Shown here: positions 7,178-13,712 of the stretch, in pieces
How positions within the stretch are numbered: the first letter of the stretch is position 1
How the letters are laid out: every line of letters starts with the position of its first letter
Assembly (NCBI GenBank): GCA_050331695.1
Contig: JBHJGP010000004.1
Span: 1 to 15,897 of the forward strand
DNA from: JBHJGP01 sp050331695
GTDB taxonomy: Bacteria; Pseudomonadota; Alphaproteobacteria; Geminicoccales; Geminicoccaceae
Direction: 5' to 3'
DNA: 15,897 nt
Program-made: the position numbers and the translations under genes
Notes under the pieces: generated by a model
Database searches by the model: none
Seen by the model: only the letters and a program-made list of their open reading frames with translations
What the model was told of the DNA's origin: nothing

Positions 7178-8347
7178 TCAGGCGCTCCGATAGAGCTTGG
7201 TCATGACGAACTCCCGGTGGCCCAAGGCTTCGGCCGCGGTCGCCCGTCCGTTGGCGGTTCTAACCACCATGTCGATCAACTGATCGCCGGCGTCCGACAG
7301 GTTCTGTTCCCGCCGCAGGATGCCCGTGACGTCGACGTCGATGTGTTCCGCCATGGTCCGGACCGTCCGCGGATTGCCGCTGATCTTGATCACCGGCATG
7401 ACCGGATTGCCGATGACGTTGCCCTGACCGGTTGGAAACATGTGCACGACGTAGCCGGCCGCCATCTGCAGCGTGCAGCACTCGGCCGCTGCGCTCGACG
7501 TATCCATGAAGTAAAGCCCCGGGCCGTTCGCCGGTGCTTCCGCCGGTCCGAGCGCATCGATGAAGCGGACCTCCTTGCCGATCTTCTCGATATTGCCGAA
7601 GGCCTTTTCCTCGATCGTCGACAGGCCGCCATACTTGTTGCCTTTGGTCGGCTGGCTGTCCATCAGATCGTCGACCTTATGCGCCTCGATCACGTCATCC
7701 TGGTAGGCCTGCCAGATCTTCATGAATTTTTCGCGGGCCTCGTCGTTGGCGGCGCGCTCGGCGACCACCGCCTCACCGCCGGTGATCTCCGAGGTCTCAC
7801 CGAAACAGCCATAGATCCCGCGGGGTATCAGCTTGTCGTAGAGATTGCCGACGGTCGGACAGGAGGCGAGGCCCGTGGTGGTATCACTTTCACCACATTT
7901 GCAGGCCGCCCAAAGCTCCTCGACGCCGACTTTCTCCCGTTGCTTCTCGGTCGCCCAATGGACGAACTCCTTCGCCGTTCGGGATGCGTCGGCCACTGTC
8001 TTGATGTCACCGTTCTGTTCGATCGAAAAGGCGGCCACCGGCTTGCCGGTTTCGGCGATGCCGTCGGCGACCCGTCTCGTCCATTCCGGCTCGATGCCGA
8101 TGACGACGGCGGCGGCGACGTTCGGATTGGCGCCCGTGCCGATGATGGTCCGAAATTGAAGGTCGAGGTCGGCGCCGAACTGCAACCGCCCGTAGGCATG
8201 GGGCAGGGCCATCGTGCCCTTGATGTTGTTGGCGACACCTTCCGCGGCGGCGTTCGAGATATCGTCGACCGGCAAGACGACGACGTGATTTCGGATTCCG
8301 ACCCGGCCGTTCTCCCGGCGATAGCCAAAGAAATGATCGGCGCTCAT
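7178..8347 (-). CDS. suyB: (2R)-3-sulfolactate sulfo-lyase large subunit
   Basis: The protein is 389 aa and belongs to the UxaA/GarD lyase family. Together with SuyA it removes sulfite from (R)-3-sulfolactate, leaving pyruvate, in the cytoplasm. Recognisable parts are FGYRRENGRVGIRNH at the N-terminus (7-21), EPEWTRRVADGIAETGKPV (86-104), KCGESD (150-155, the likely metal-binding region of the family) and the C-terminal HMFPTGQGNVIGNPVMPVIK. Length and these segments agree better with SuyB than with altronate dehydratase, where the small and large parts are usually fused. The ATG at 8347 lies two bases beyond the end of the suyA stop, and its Shine-Dalgarno AGGTGG is formed by the last suyA codons. 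Family enzymes use a bound divalent metal, commonly iron. Altronate or galactarate hydrolase remains an alternative, made less likely by the separate short suyA. Confidence 0.9.
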   Translation of the reverse strand: MSADHFFGYRRENGRVGIRNHVVVLPVDDISNAAAEGVANNIKGTMALPHAYGRLQFGADLDLQFRTIIGTGANPNVAAAVVIGIEPEWTRRVADGIAETGKPVAAFSIEQNGDIKTVADASRTAKEFVHWATEKQREKVGVEELWAACKCGESDTTTGLASCPTVGNLYDKLIPRGIYGCFGETSEITGGEAVVAERAANDEAREKFMKIWQAYQDDVIEAHKVDDLMDSQPTKGNKYGGLSTIEEKAFGNIEKIGKEVRFIDALGPAEAPANGPGLYFMDTSSAAAECCTLQMAAGYVVHMFPTGQGNVIGNPVMPVIKISGNPRTVRTMAEHIDVDVTGILRREQNLSDAGDQLIDMVVRTANGRATAAEALGHREFVMTKLYRSA

Positions 8348-8348
8348 C

Positions 8349-8633
8349 TCACCACCTTTTCGTTTTGATATTGTGGGCGTGGACGTAGCCGCCCTTGGCG
8401 ATCGGCTGAACCGCCCGACCGATGTCGTGTTCGTACTTGATGATCGTGTCGCCTTCGGCGATGTCCCTGATCGCCAGCTTGTGCCCAAGCGGCACGTCAT
8501 GGTCCACGGTCAGCCGGATCGTCTCGTCGGTTTCCATGATCCAGCCCTCAAGGGGTTGGCCCGCCTTGACATCCTCCTGGACCACAACGCCGACGCTATC
8601 GCCGGAGCAGTGAACGATGAAATGGGGCTGCAT
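8349..8633 (-). CDS. suyA: (2R)-3-sulfolactate sulfo-lyase small subunit, SAF domain
   Basis: The protein is 94 aa, the expected size for SuyA (about 8-10 kDa) and equivalent to the N-terminal SAF domain of UxaA. It begins with HFIVHCSGDSVGVVVQEDV and holds DHDVPLGHKLAIRDI (53 bases-to-residues region about 44-58) and EGDTIIKYEHDIGRA. The phrase PLGHKxA...EGxxxxKY is the core of UxaA-type SAF modules. The final HNIKTKRW overlaps the ribosome-binding site of suyB. It is the first gene of a minus-strand operon (suyA-suyB-comC-patatin). GAGGA at 9-base spacing supports the ATG at 8633. The promoter should lie in the 151-bp gap shared with the divergent gene at 8785. A TTGCGG-N17-TATCGC match there is too weak to call, and no regulator gene is adjacent. 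Confidence 0.9.
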   Translation of the reverse strand: MQPHFIVHCSGDSVGVVVQEDVKAGQPLEGWIMETDETIRLTVDHDVPLGHKLAIRDIAEGDTIIKYEHDIGRAVQPIAKGGYVHAHNIKTKRW

Positions 8634-8784
8634 GAACGGCGATCCTCCCTCGAAGTCCGGCGCAAGAGAGGTGAGCGATAGCCAGTGCCAGCCCGGGCCG
8701 CAAGGGCCGGCACCCCGTCGGCATCAATCTGGACAGGCCGTCTCGGCTTATGCAATCCATAGGCGGAAGATTGGAGCGGATACC

Positions 8785-9417
8785 ATGCGCAATGATTGGG
8801 CGCGCGGCTGCCGACGCGTTGCGCTCGCTGTGATTGGTTCGGCGGGGTTGGGCGCGATCGCAGCACCGGCGGCAGATAGCCAGGATTTGAACGAGGCCGG
8901 TCCTTCCACCCAGGGTGAACTGATCGAGGTTATCCTGCCTCAATCGGCAGCGGCGCAGCCGGATCTGACATTTGATCCCGCCTTTTGCGACGACCTCGTC
9001 CGGTTGGAACGCGCTCGGGGCCGATCGTTTGAAGGCCTTCGGGGCCGACCGATTGACAATGTGTCATGGGTCGGCGATCTGATCGTAGAGGATGCCAATC
9101 GCTGCGAGATCGAAGGGCGACCGGGGCCCATGTCGGCCTATATCTGCCGGGGTTTCGTGCCAGCGGCGGCGCAATCGACCGACCTTCTTCCGGCGTTCGG
9201 CGAACTCATCGACGCGGTCGAGGGCTGTCTCGACCGGGAGCTATGGCAAAAGCGTCTTTGGCAGCGGGGTGAGCTATTCGAGTTCGCCGACGGTGAGAGA
9301 CGGCTGCAGTTCCGTGGCTCCAGCCAGTGGCCGCAGCCGGTAGTCGTTGTCCGTCTCCGCCAGGATTGTACCGCCCGCCTCTTCGACCTGGAGCTGGTGG
9401 TCGGAACCCATCAATAG
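8785..9417 (+). CDS. Secreted protein of unknown function (210 aa)
   Basis: The ATG at 8785 is preceded by GGAG at 8-base spacing. The N-terminus (MRNDWARGCRRVALAVIGSA, then GLGAIAAPAADSQ) is a Sec-like signal peptide with a basic start, hydrophobic core and A-x-A cleavage near residue 30. Upstream codons back to 8617 lie over suyA and lack this pattern. The mature protein has five cysteines (in AFCDD, NRCEI, YICRG, GCLDR and QDCTA), which suggests periplasmic disulfides. It has no membrane helix after the signal. I recognise no family. The region LWQKRLWQRGELFEFADGER may form an amphipathic helix and hairpin. It is divergent from suyA across 151 bp, so it could share regulation with the sulfolactate operon, though this is unproven. 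It converges with the universal stress protein gene 20 bp downstream. Confidence 0.75.
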   Translation: MRNDWARGCRRVALAVIGSAGLGAIAAPAADSQDLNEAGPSTQGELIEVILPQSAAAQPDLTFDPAFCDDLVRLERARGRSFEGLRGRPIDNVSWVGDLIVEDANRCEIEGRPGPMSAYICRGFVPAAAQSTDLLPAFGELIDAVEGCLDRELWQKRLWQRGELFEFADGERRLQFRGSSQWPQPVVVVRLRQDCTARLFDLELVVGTHQ

Positions 9418-9437
9418 ATACCTATGGCCGACGATCG

Positions 9438-9923
9438 TCAGGTCAGCGCGTCGATCTCTTCGGGCGTCATTCGTCCCGGGACCAGGGTCACGGGCACGTG
9501 GATCTGCTCGCCCATCGAGCTCACGAGATATTTCACCAGCGGTCCGGGATCGCTGGAATCCCGCGCCGTGCCCAGCACCAGAAGCGAGATGTTGGGCTCC
9601 TCATTAAGAAGTGCGAGCAGTTCGTCCCGCCGGTCGCCCTCGCGTACGTAAAGGATCGGGAGCGTGCCGGTCATCGCGAAGACCTCGGCGGCGAAGGACT
9701 GCAAACGCTCCTCGGTCGCCTGGCGGGCCTCGGCCTCCATCATCCGCCCGACACCAAGCCAATGCTGGAACTCCACCTGTTGTAGAACCGACAAAAGAGC
9801 GACCCGGCCTTGGGTGTGCTGGGCGCGTCGACAGGCGAAACGGAGCGCATTGTGCATCTCCTCGGTGTCGTCGACGACGACGAGGAACACCCGCTCCGAG
9901 GTCGGTGCTTTGCCTTCGCTCAT
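9438..9923 (-). CDS. Universal stress protein family (UspA)
   Basis: The protein is 161 aa with one Usp domain. The opening ERVFLVVVDDTEEMHNALRF (10-29) is the first strand and helix of the fold. ALLSVL follows as strand two, and ISLLVLGTARD then VPVTLVPG form the last strands. The usual ATP-binding pattern G-x2-G-x9-G-S/T is not preserved: after LGTARD the chain reads SSDPGPLV. ATP binding is therefore doubtful, and the protein may be of the non-ATP-binding UspA-type. These cytoplasmic proteins aid survival under starvation or oxidative stress by unclear means. The ATG at 9923 starts three bases after the stop of the TIGR02186 gene, with purine-rich AGAGGG upstream, so it is the last gene of the minus-strand set that includes the sulfur transporter. 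Confidence 0.88.
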   Translation of the reverse strand: MSEGKAPTSERVFLVVVDDTEEMHNALRFACRRAQHTQGRVALLSVLQQVEFQHWLGVGRMMEAEARQATEERLQSFAAEVFAMTGTLPILYVREGDRRDELLALLNEEPNISLLVLGTARDSSDPGPLVKYLVSSMGEQIHVPVTLVPGRMTPEEIDALT

Positions 9924-9926
9924 GAA

Positions 9927-10712
9927 CTACCCTCTGCGGAAAACAGCCGCCGCCGTCCAGCCCGAAAGCAACGAAAGAAGGATGGCCGCCACGCCGTAAA
10001 GGTGAGCGTTGTCGTGGGCGAAATCGAACAAGGCGGCTTCCAGCCCGATCTTATTGACGACGAGGGCACTGCTTTGGGCGCCGACTACCTCGCCGTTGCG
10101 CAGACCGAACACCTCGACCTGGTAGATCCCGGGTGGCACGTTGGCCGGAAAATCGAGCGTCGTCCGGAATAGATTCTGGCCGATGAAGCGGACCGTCCCG
10201 GGTTCGGCCTGGTAGAGGCCTCGGCGCTGCCGGTCGCGCACCAGCCCATTGCGGAAATCCAGGGACTCCTGCCGTTCCATCGCCCCCAGCGGGCGGATGA
10301 CGAGCTTGTCGAGACCGATCTGCAGGCGGGCTCTCACCGGGTCGTTCGCAACCTCGGTGAGGGGGCCGTTCGCGGCCACGGCGTAGAACCCCGGGACGCG
10401 GGCGAACTGCGCCTCGTCGCTGTTGATCCATATGCCGAGGATGCGGGCTTTGCGCCTGACGGTCTCGATCCTGGGCGGGCCGCGGACGACGACCACCACG
10501 TCTTCGGCTTCGTCGACCGTTCCGAACAACAAAACTTCGGAACCGGAGAAACCTGTGTCGATCGCGATCAGATGGTTCGACAGATCGGCCGTCACGGTCT
10601 GCGCCCGGGCACCGCGATCGGCGCCAGCCAGAAACAGGACCAGGATCAGAGCCACTTTTAGAAAGCCGATCGCGGCAACCACCACATTCCACCTTCGCTC
10701 CGACCGGCTCAC
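9927..10712 (-). CDS. TIGR02186-family membrane-anchored periplasmic protein
   Basis: The protein is 261 aa from a GTG at 10712 that overlaps the YeeE/YedE stop by four bases (GTGA). A second GTG at 10685, with AAGG just upstream, would shorten it by nine residues; both keep the signal peptide (hydrophobic core ALILVLFLAGADRGARAQ). The mature part starts VTADLSNHLIAIDTGFSGSE, followed by LFGTVDE, VVVVRGPP and RKARILGIWIN. This series is characteristic of TIGR02186, a conserved alphaproteobacterial family of unknown function. A single C-terminal helix (about 238-257, GVAAILLSLLSGWTAAAVF) and a short basic end anchor it, leaving a beta-rich domain in the periplasm. As I recall, family members often neighbour sulfite-exporter-type (TauE/SafE) genes; here the partner is a YeeE/YedE transporter. 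A sulfur-transport accessory role is inferred. Confidence 0.85.
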   Translation of the reverse strand: MSRSERRWNVVVAAIGFLKVALILVLFLAGADRGARAQTVTADLSNHLIAIDTGFSGSEVLLFGTVDEAEDVVVVVRGPPRIETVRRKARILGIWINSDEAQFARVPGFYAVAANGPLTEVANDPVRARLQIGLDKLVIRPLGAMERQESLDFRNGLVRDRQRRGLYQAEPGTVRFIGQNLFRTTLDFPANVPPGIYQVEVFGLRNGEVVGAQSSALVVNKIGLEAALFDFAHDNAHLYGVAAILLSLLSGWTAAAVFRRG

Positions 10713-11707
10713 ATTCGGCCTGATCGGCGCCAAAGCCCCCCGATACGTCCGGCGAACCTGCCGAGGCCGCCCGCCAGAAGCACCTGAACCGCGCCCGCAG
10801 CGCCGGCCATCATGGCAGCGGTGGCGACGATTGCGGCGAGGCTCAAGCTGGCGACACCGCTCATGCCGGCACCCACGGTGCAAGCACCGACCAGAGCGCC
10901 GCCAAGTCCCAAAAAAAGAGCCCCGACGCCATTGCGCGCAATGTCGGCGCGATCGACGAAAAACTCCAGACGAAAACTGCCGCGAGCCGCTGCGCTCAGA
11001 CTGGCGCCGAGGACAGTGCCCACCAGAAGCGACACGCCGCTGACCGCAACGTAGCCGCTAGGTGCCGCGACAGGATCGAGGAAGTTGAGGCCGCTCGCCT
11101 GCGGTATGTCATCGACGATGAAGACCATCACGACGCAAAATCCCATCACGAGGCCGGCTGTCGTATCGGTACTGAAACGCCGGAACCGACGATCGTTTAA
11201 AATCCAAACGAGGAGGCATGCGGCGAGAAGCGCGGGAACAAGCCGTGTCACTGGGCCCGTATCGCTGGCGTTTTGGATCCGCTCGGCGACCATGATTGGG
11301 GTCGGGTTCAGACCGGTGAGGACGAGAAGCGCGGTGGCGAAGAGGACTACCAGAACCAGCGCCGCCTTGACGCTGCCGGCGCCGGTTCTGACCAGGCACC
11401 GGCTGACGCAACCGCCCGTCAACACCATCCCGTAGCCAAAGATCAGGCCGCCGGTGGCCGCGAGTGCGAGTTGACCCAGCGATACGCCCCCCAATGCCGG
11501 CGCTCCGGCGGGCCAGACAGTCAGGCCCAAAGCTGCGGTGGCGACCGCCAGCGCCCAGACCTTGAGCCGGCGATTGCTCTGGAAGATCACCAGATCGCTG
11601 ATCGCGCCCATCGTGCAAAAGCCGCTTCGCTCGACCACCCAGCCGAAAGCGCTTCCCAAGCCGAGGCTTAGGATCGCCGACAGGGCGAATGTATCGATGT
11701 CCATCAT
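10709..11707 (-). CDS. YeeE/YedE-family sulfur-compound transporter (thiosulfate transporter-like)
   Basis: The protein is 332 aa with about nine to ten hydrophobic helices. Characteristic Cys-Gly loops of the YeeE/YedE (TsuA) family are present: ERSGFCTMGA (26-35, Cys31), LTGGCVSRCLVR (96-107, Cys100 and Cys104) and GACTVGAGMSG (274-284, Cys276). In thiosulfate transporter TsuA, conserved cysteines at equivalent places line the pore and relay thiosulfate by S-H-S bonds. This protein should therefore carry thiosulfate or another sulfane-sulfur compound across the inner membrane, most likely inward. Fusion to, or pairing with, a TusA sulfur carrier is common in the family but none is visible here. 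The ATG at 11707 is preferred; an in-frame TTG at 11719 is possible, and neither has a strong ribosome site. It lies 24 bases after the bactofilin stop and overlaps the next gene. Confidence 0.88.
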   Translation of the reverse strand: MMDIDTFALSAILSLGLGSAFGWVVERSGFCTMGAISDLVIFQSNRRLKVWALAVATAALGLTVWPAGAPALGGVSLGQLALAATGGLIFGYGMVLTGGCVSRCLVRTGAGSVKAALVLVVLFATALLVLTGLNPTPIMVAERIQNASDTGPVTRLVPALLAACLLVWILNDRRFRRFSTDTTAGLVMGFCVVMVFIVDDIPQASGLNFLDPVAAPSGYVAVSGVSLLVGTVLGASLSAAARGSFRLEFFVDRADIARNGVGALFLGLGGALVGACTVGAGMSGVASLSLAAIVATAAMMAGAAGAVQVLLAGGLGRFAGRIGGLWRRSGRM

Positions 11708-11731
11708 ATCGACTGGCAAACGCCTGCCCGG

Positions 11732-12223
11732 TCAGCGGGAACCGGGCGCAAGCAGGGCCAAACGTTTGGCATCGGGAAAGGTCTTGTGCGGGCCGGGCCG
11801 AACGTTGCCGCGCCGGCACTGGCCCTCGAAGGCAGCGCCCTCCACGACTGTCAGACGGTCGTGGAGGATGTCGGCGATGACCTTCGACGTCGCCTTCAAG
11901 ATGACGGTCCAGGCGGCCACGGAGCCGATGATGGTTCCGAACACCACGAGCCTGTCGGCCGCGACCCGGCCCTCGACGCCGCCGCGTTGGCCGATCACCA
12001 GGCTCGGACATTCGACATCGCCGCGCACCCAGCCATCTAGCTGGATCGGGCCTTTGGAGACCAAGTCACCCTGAAGGCGCGCATGGGCGGCAACGACGGA
12101 TACTGGGGCTGTGGCCAACCGGTCGGGAAAGAGCGGCAGTTCCGGCTCCTGGACCGGTGTGCTCCGGCTGAGGACCGGAGGTCTGGATGTTCTCGGGAAA
12201 CGTGCCCTAGCTCTTGAAAACAT
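11732..12223 (-). CDS. Bactofilin family protein (polymer-forming cytoskeletal protein)
   Basis: The protein is 163 aa. A Pro/Arg-rich disordered N-terminus (1-40) precedes the beta-helical bactofilin core (about 41-150). The core shows short hydrophobic repeats spaced by Gly: LQGDLVSKGPIQLDGWVRGD, CPSLVIGQRGGVEGRV, ADRLVVFGTIIGSV and GAAFEGQC. Bactofilins self-assemble without nucleotide into membrane-associated filaments that position cell-wall enzymes and influence cell shape or stalks. The ATG at 12223 lies inside the end of the M23 peptidase gene, a 17-bp overlap, with GGAAGG ten bases upstream. Bactofilin next to a LytM peptidase is a well-known pairing in which the filament guides local peptidoglycan cleavage. 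The sequence ends LLAPGSR without a second domain. Confidence is high for the family and moderate for the partner role. Confidence 0.92.
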   Translation of the reverse strand: MFSRARARFPRTSRPPVLSRSTPVQEPELPLFPDRLATAPVSVVAAHARLQGDLVSKGPIQLDGWVRGDVECPSLVIGQRGGVEGRVAADRLVVFGTIIGSVAAWTVILKATSKVIADILHDRLTVVEGAAFEGQCRRGNVRPGPHKTFPDAKRLALLAPGSR

Positions 12224-13457
12224 TGATCAGCTGCCTTCCGGCCCGGAGAAACAATGACGGGTCCTGGGGCCGGTCGTCGATGCGGACTTCGTAATGGAGG
12301 TGGCGGCCGGTGCTCCGGCCGGTGCTGCCGATGATGCCGATCACGTCGCGCCGGTCCACGCGATCGCCGACCTTCACCGTCGCTTCCGCCAGGTGGGCGA
12401 ACCGGGTGACGATGCCGAAGCCGTGTTCGATTTCGACCATGATACCGAACGGGCCTTTATCGCCGGCATGGCGCACGGTTCCGGGGGCGGTCGCCATGAT
12501 CTTGCTGTTACGCGCGGCGCCGAGATCGATGCCACTGTGCATCGCCTTCGATCCCTTGATCGGATCGACCCGGGGTCCGTAGCCACTGGTCACATGAAAA
12601 TGGTCGAGAGGCGCTGCCAGCGGTAGGACACCCAGGACCGTTTCGATCGCCTCGACCCGCTCCAGTTCGACCGCCAGCCGATTGCTGTCCTCGGCGAAGG
12701 AAACCGGCTCGTCGCCGGGCAACGCCTCGAACGGGCCGCCTATGCCGCTCTGGGCGTCATCCATGACGCGGCTGACCAAAGGTTCGACGTCGACACCGTT
12801 ATCGCTCAGGACGGCGAGGACGGAATCGCCATAGTCCCGGAACCACTCGGCTAGCCAGGAGACCGCTGCGCCATGGCTCTTGCGAACGTTGCTCAGGCGC
12901 TGTTCGGCAAAATTGAGTCGCCAGTCGAGACCTTTCAGCTCCTGCTCCGCCCGCTCTCGCTCATCGAGCTTCTCTTTGATCTGAGCGCGAAGCGCGGCCA
13001 GACGGTTGGCCAAGGGCACGGGATCATTAGCCGCAACCTGAACCAGACTGCCGTCGGCGCCGAGGAGACCCGCGAGTTGGCTTGTCTCCATCAAAGCCGC
13101 ATTGCGCTCGAGGTCGCGGGCCGCCAGGTCATTTTCGAGCATCTGGACCTGGGCCATCAGCGCGCGATGCTGACGTTCCAAGAGCTGGTACCGGCGTTCG
13201 GTTTGGCCATTGCTCGCGGCGAGCGCATCGACCTCGGCGCGGAACAACGAACGCATGGTCTCCGCGTCGGAATAAAGGGCATCATAGGCGCGCTCGGCGT
13301 TGGCCACCCTAATCTGGTGGTCGGCGACGGCTTGTTCGGTGACCAGGTGAAACGCGAGAAACCCGCCGCTCACCACGGCGCAGGCGATTAGCGAGCCGGC
13401 CAGGACCCGTTGAAGGGACCACTTCGCTCTGGCTCGCGCAGACCTGCCGCCCGTCAA
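12207..13457 (-). CDS. M23-family (LytM) peptidoglycan endopeptidase with coiled coil
   Basis: The protein is 416 aa from the TTG at 13457, the only usual start before an upstream stop. A single membrane helix (about 18-40, LAGSLIACAVVSGGFLAF) anchors it, and residues 50-205 are a long Glu/Arg/Leu-rich coiled coil. The C-terminal LytM domain has intact zinc ligands: HSGID (307-311, His307 and Asp311) and HLH (386-388, with His388 as ligand), plus catalytic-type His355 in RFAHL. It is therefore expected to be an active endopeptidase cutting peptide crosslinks in the periplasm. It overlaps the bactofilin gene by 17 bp and is first in a five-gene minus-strand set. The reading frame stays open 22 codons before the TTG and reads LFKNRNSYV just upstream, which resembles the N-termini of relatives. 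Translation may thus begin earlier from a rare codon such as CTG at 13484. Confidence 0.88.
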   Translation of the reverse strand: MTGGRSARARAKWSLQRVLAGSLIACAVVSGGFLAFHLVTEQAVADHQIRVANAERAYDALYSDAETMRSLFRAEVDALAASNGQTERRYQLLERQHRALMAQVQMLENDLAARDLERNAALMETSQLAGLLGADGSLVQVAANDPVPLANRLAALRAQIKEKLDERERAEQELKGLDWRLNFAEQRLSNVRKSHGAAVSWLAEWFRDYGDSVLAVLSDNGVDVEPLVSRVMDDAQSGIGGPFEALPGDEPVSFAEDSNRLAVELERVEAIETVLGVLPLAAPLDHFHVTSGYGPRVDPIKGSKAMHSGIDLGAARNSKIMATAPGTVRHAGDKGPFGIMVEIEHGFGIVTRFAHLAEATVKVGDRVDRRDVIGIIGSTGRSTGRHLHYEVRIDDRPQDPSLFLRAGRQLINVFKS

Positions 13458-13580
13458 GACGTAAGAATTCCGGTTTTTGAACAGCGTTCCAGTCCCAGTC
13501 TTGAACCCCGTCGGAACCGATCAACCCTGCCACCGGCAGAACGATCCCATCACCCTCGGTCAATGCGGCTCGCGGATGAT

Positions 13581-13619
13581 GGTGACGGACGAACAGGTTT
13601 CGTCTCTTCTTTTGTCACC
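13581..13619. repeat. Nested inverted repeat in the leader region of the M23-bactofilin gene set
   Basis: Outer arms GGTGAC (13581-13586) and GTCACC (13614-13619) enclose an inner perfect hairpin, GACGAA-CAGGT-TTCGTC (13588-13604). On the plus strand the inner hairpin is followed by TCTTCTTTT, like a Rho-independent terminator, yet no plus-strand gene ends here. On the minus strand it would form a structured leader about 125 bases before the M23 start. The 255-bp gap 13458-13712 holds this, the palindrome at 13664, and a 7-bp imperfect hairpin (13632-13653) that could weakly end SDR transcription. I see no open frame of substance in it. Confidence 0.45.
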
Positions 13620-13663
13620 CATTAACCTTAAAGGAGCGTTAGCATTCGCTCTTAAGTGTCTCA

Positions 13664-13675
13664 TGACAGGTGTCA
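13664..13675. repeat. Perfect 12-bp palindrome TGACAGGTGTCA-type operator-like site
   Basis: TGACA (13664-13668) and TGTCA (13671-13675) form a dyad with a two-base centre (GG on this strand), 38 bases past the SDR stop and about 210 bases upstream of the M23 start. The form suits a dimeric helix-turn-helix regulator, but only one copy is visible and no regulator gene lies in the window. It could act on the minus-strand M23 set if the promoter is nearby. Confidence 0.25.
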
Positions 13676-13712
13676 ATGTTCGTTTGATGACTACCGCAGC
13701 GCCTGGGGCTTT

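Noticed and set aside
7106..8368. 420-aa plus-strand open frame
   Set aside because: It is the exact antisense of suyB, which has clear family motifs; the plus-strand product has none.
8348..8500. Upstream extension of suyB to 8500
   Set aside because: It overlaps suyA in another frame, and the ATG at 8347 has a good ribosome site and matches the family N-terminus.
8749..8761. TATG-N5-CATA dyad in the suyA divergent region
   Set aside because: Four-base arms are expected by chance in a gap of this size.
10713..10883. 57-residue N-terminal extension of the TIGR02186 protein
   Set aside because: It is basic and Gly/Arg/Cys-rich, lies inside the YeeE/YedE gene, and would bury the signal peptide.
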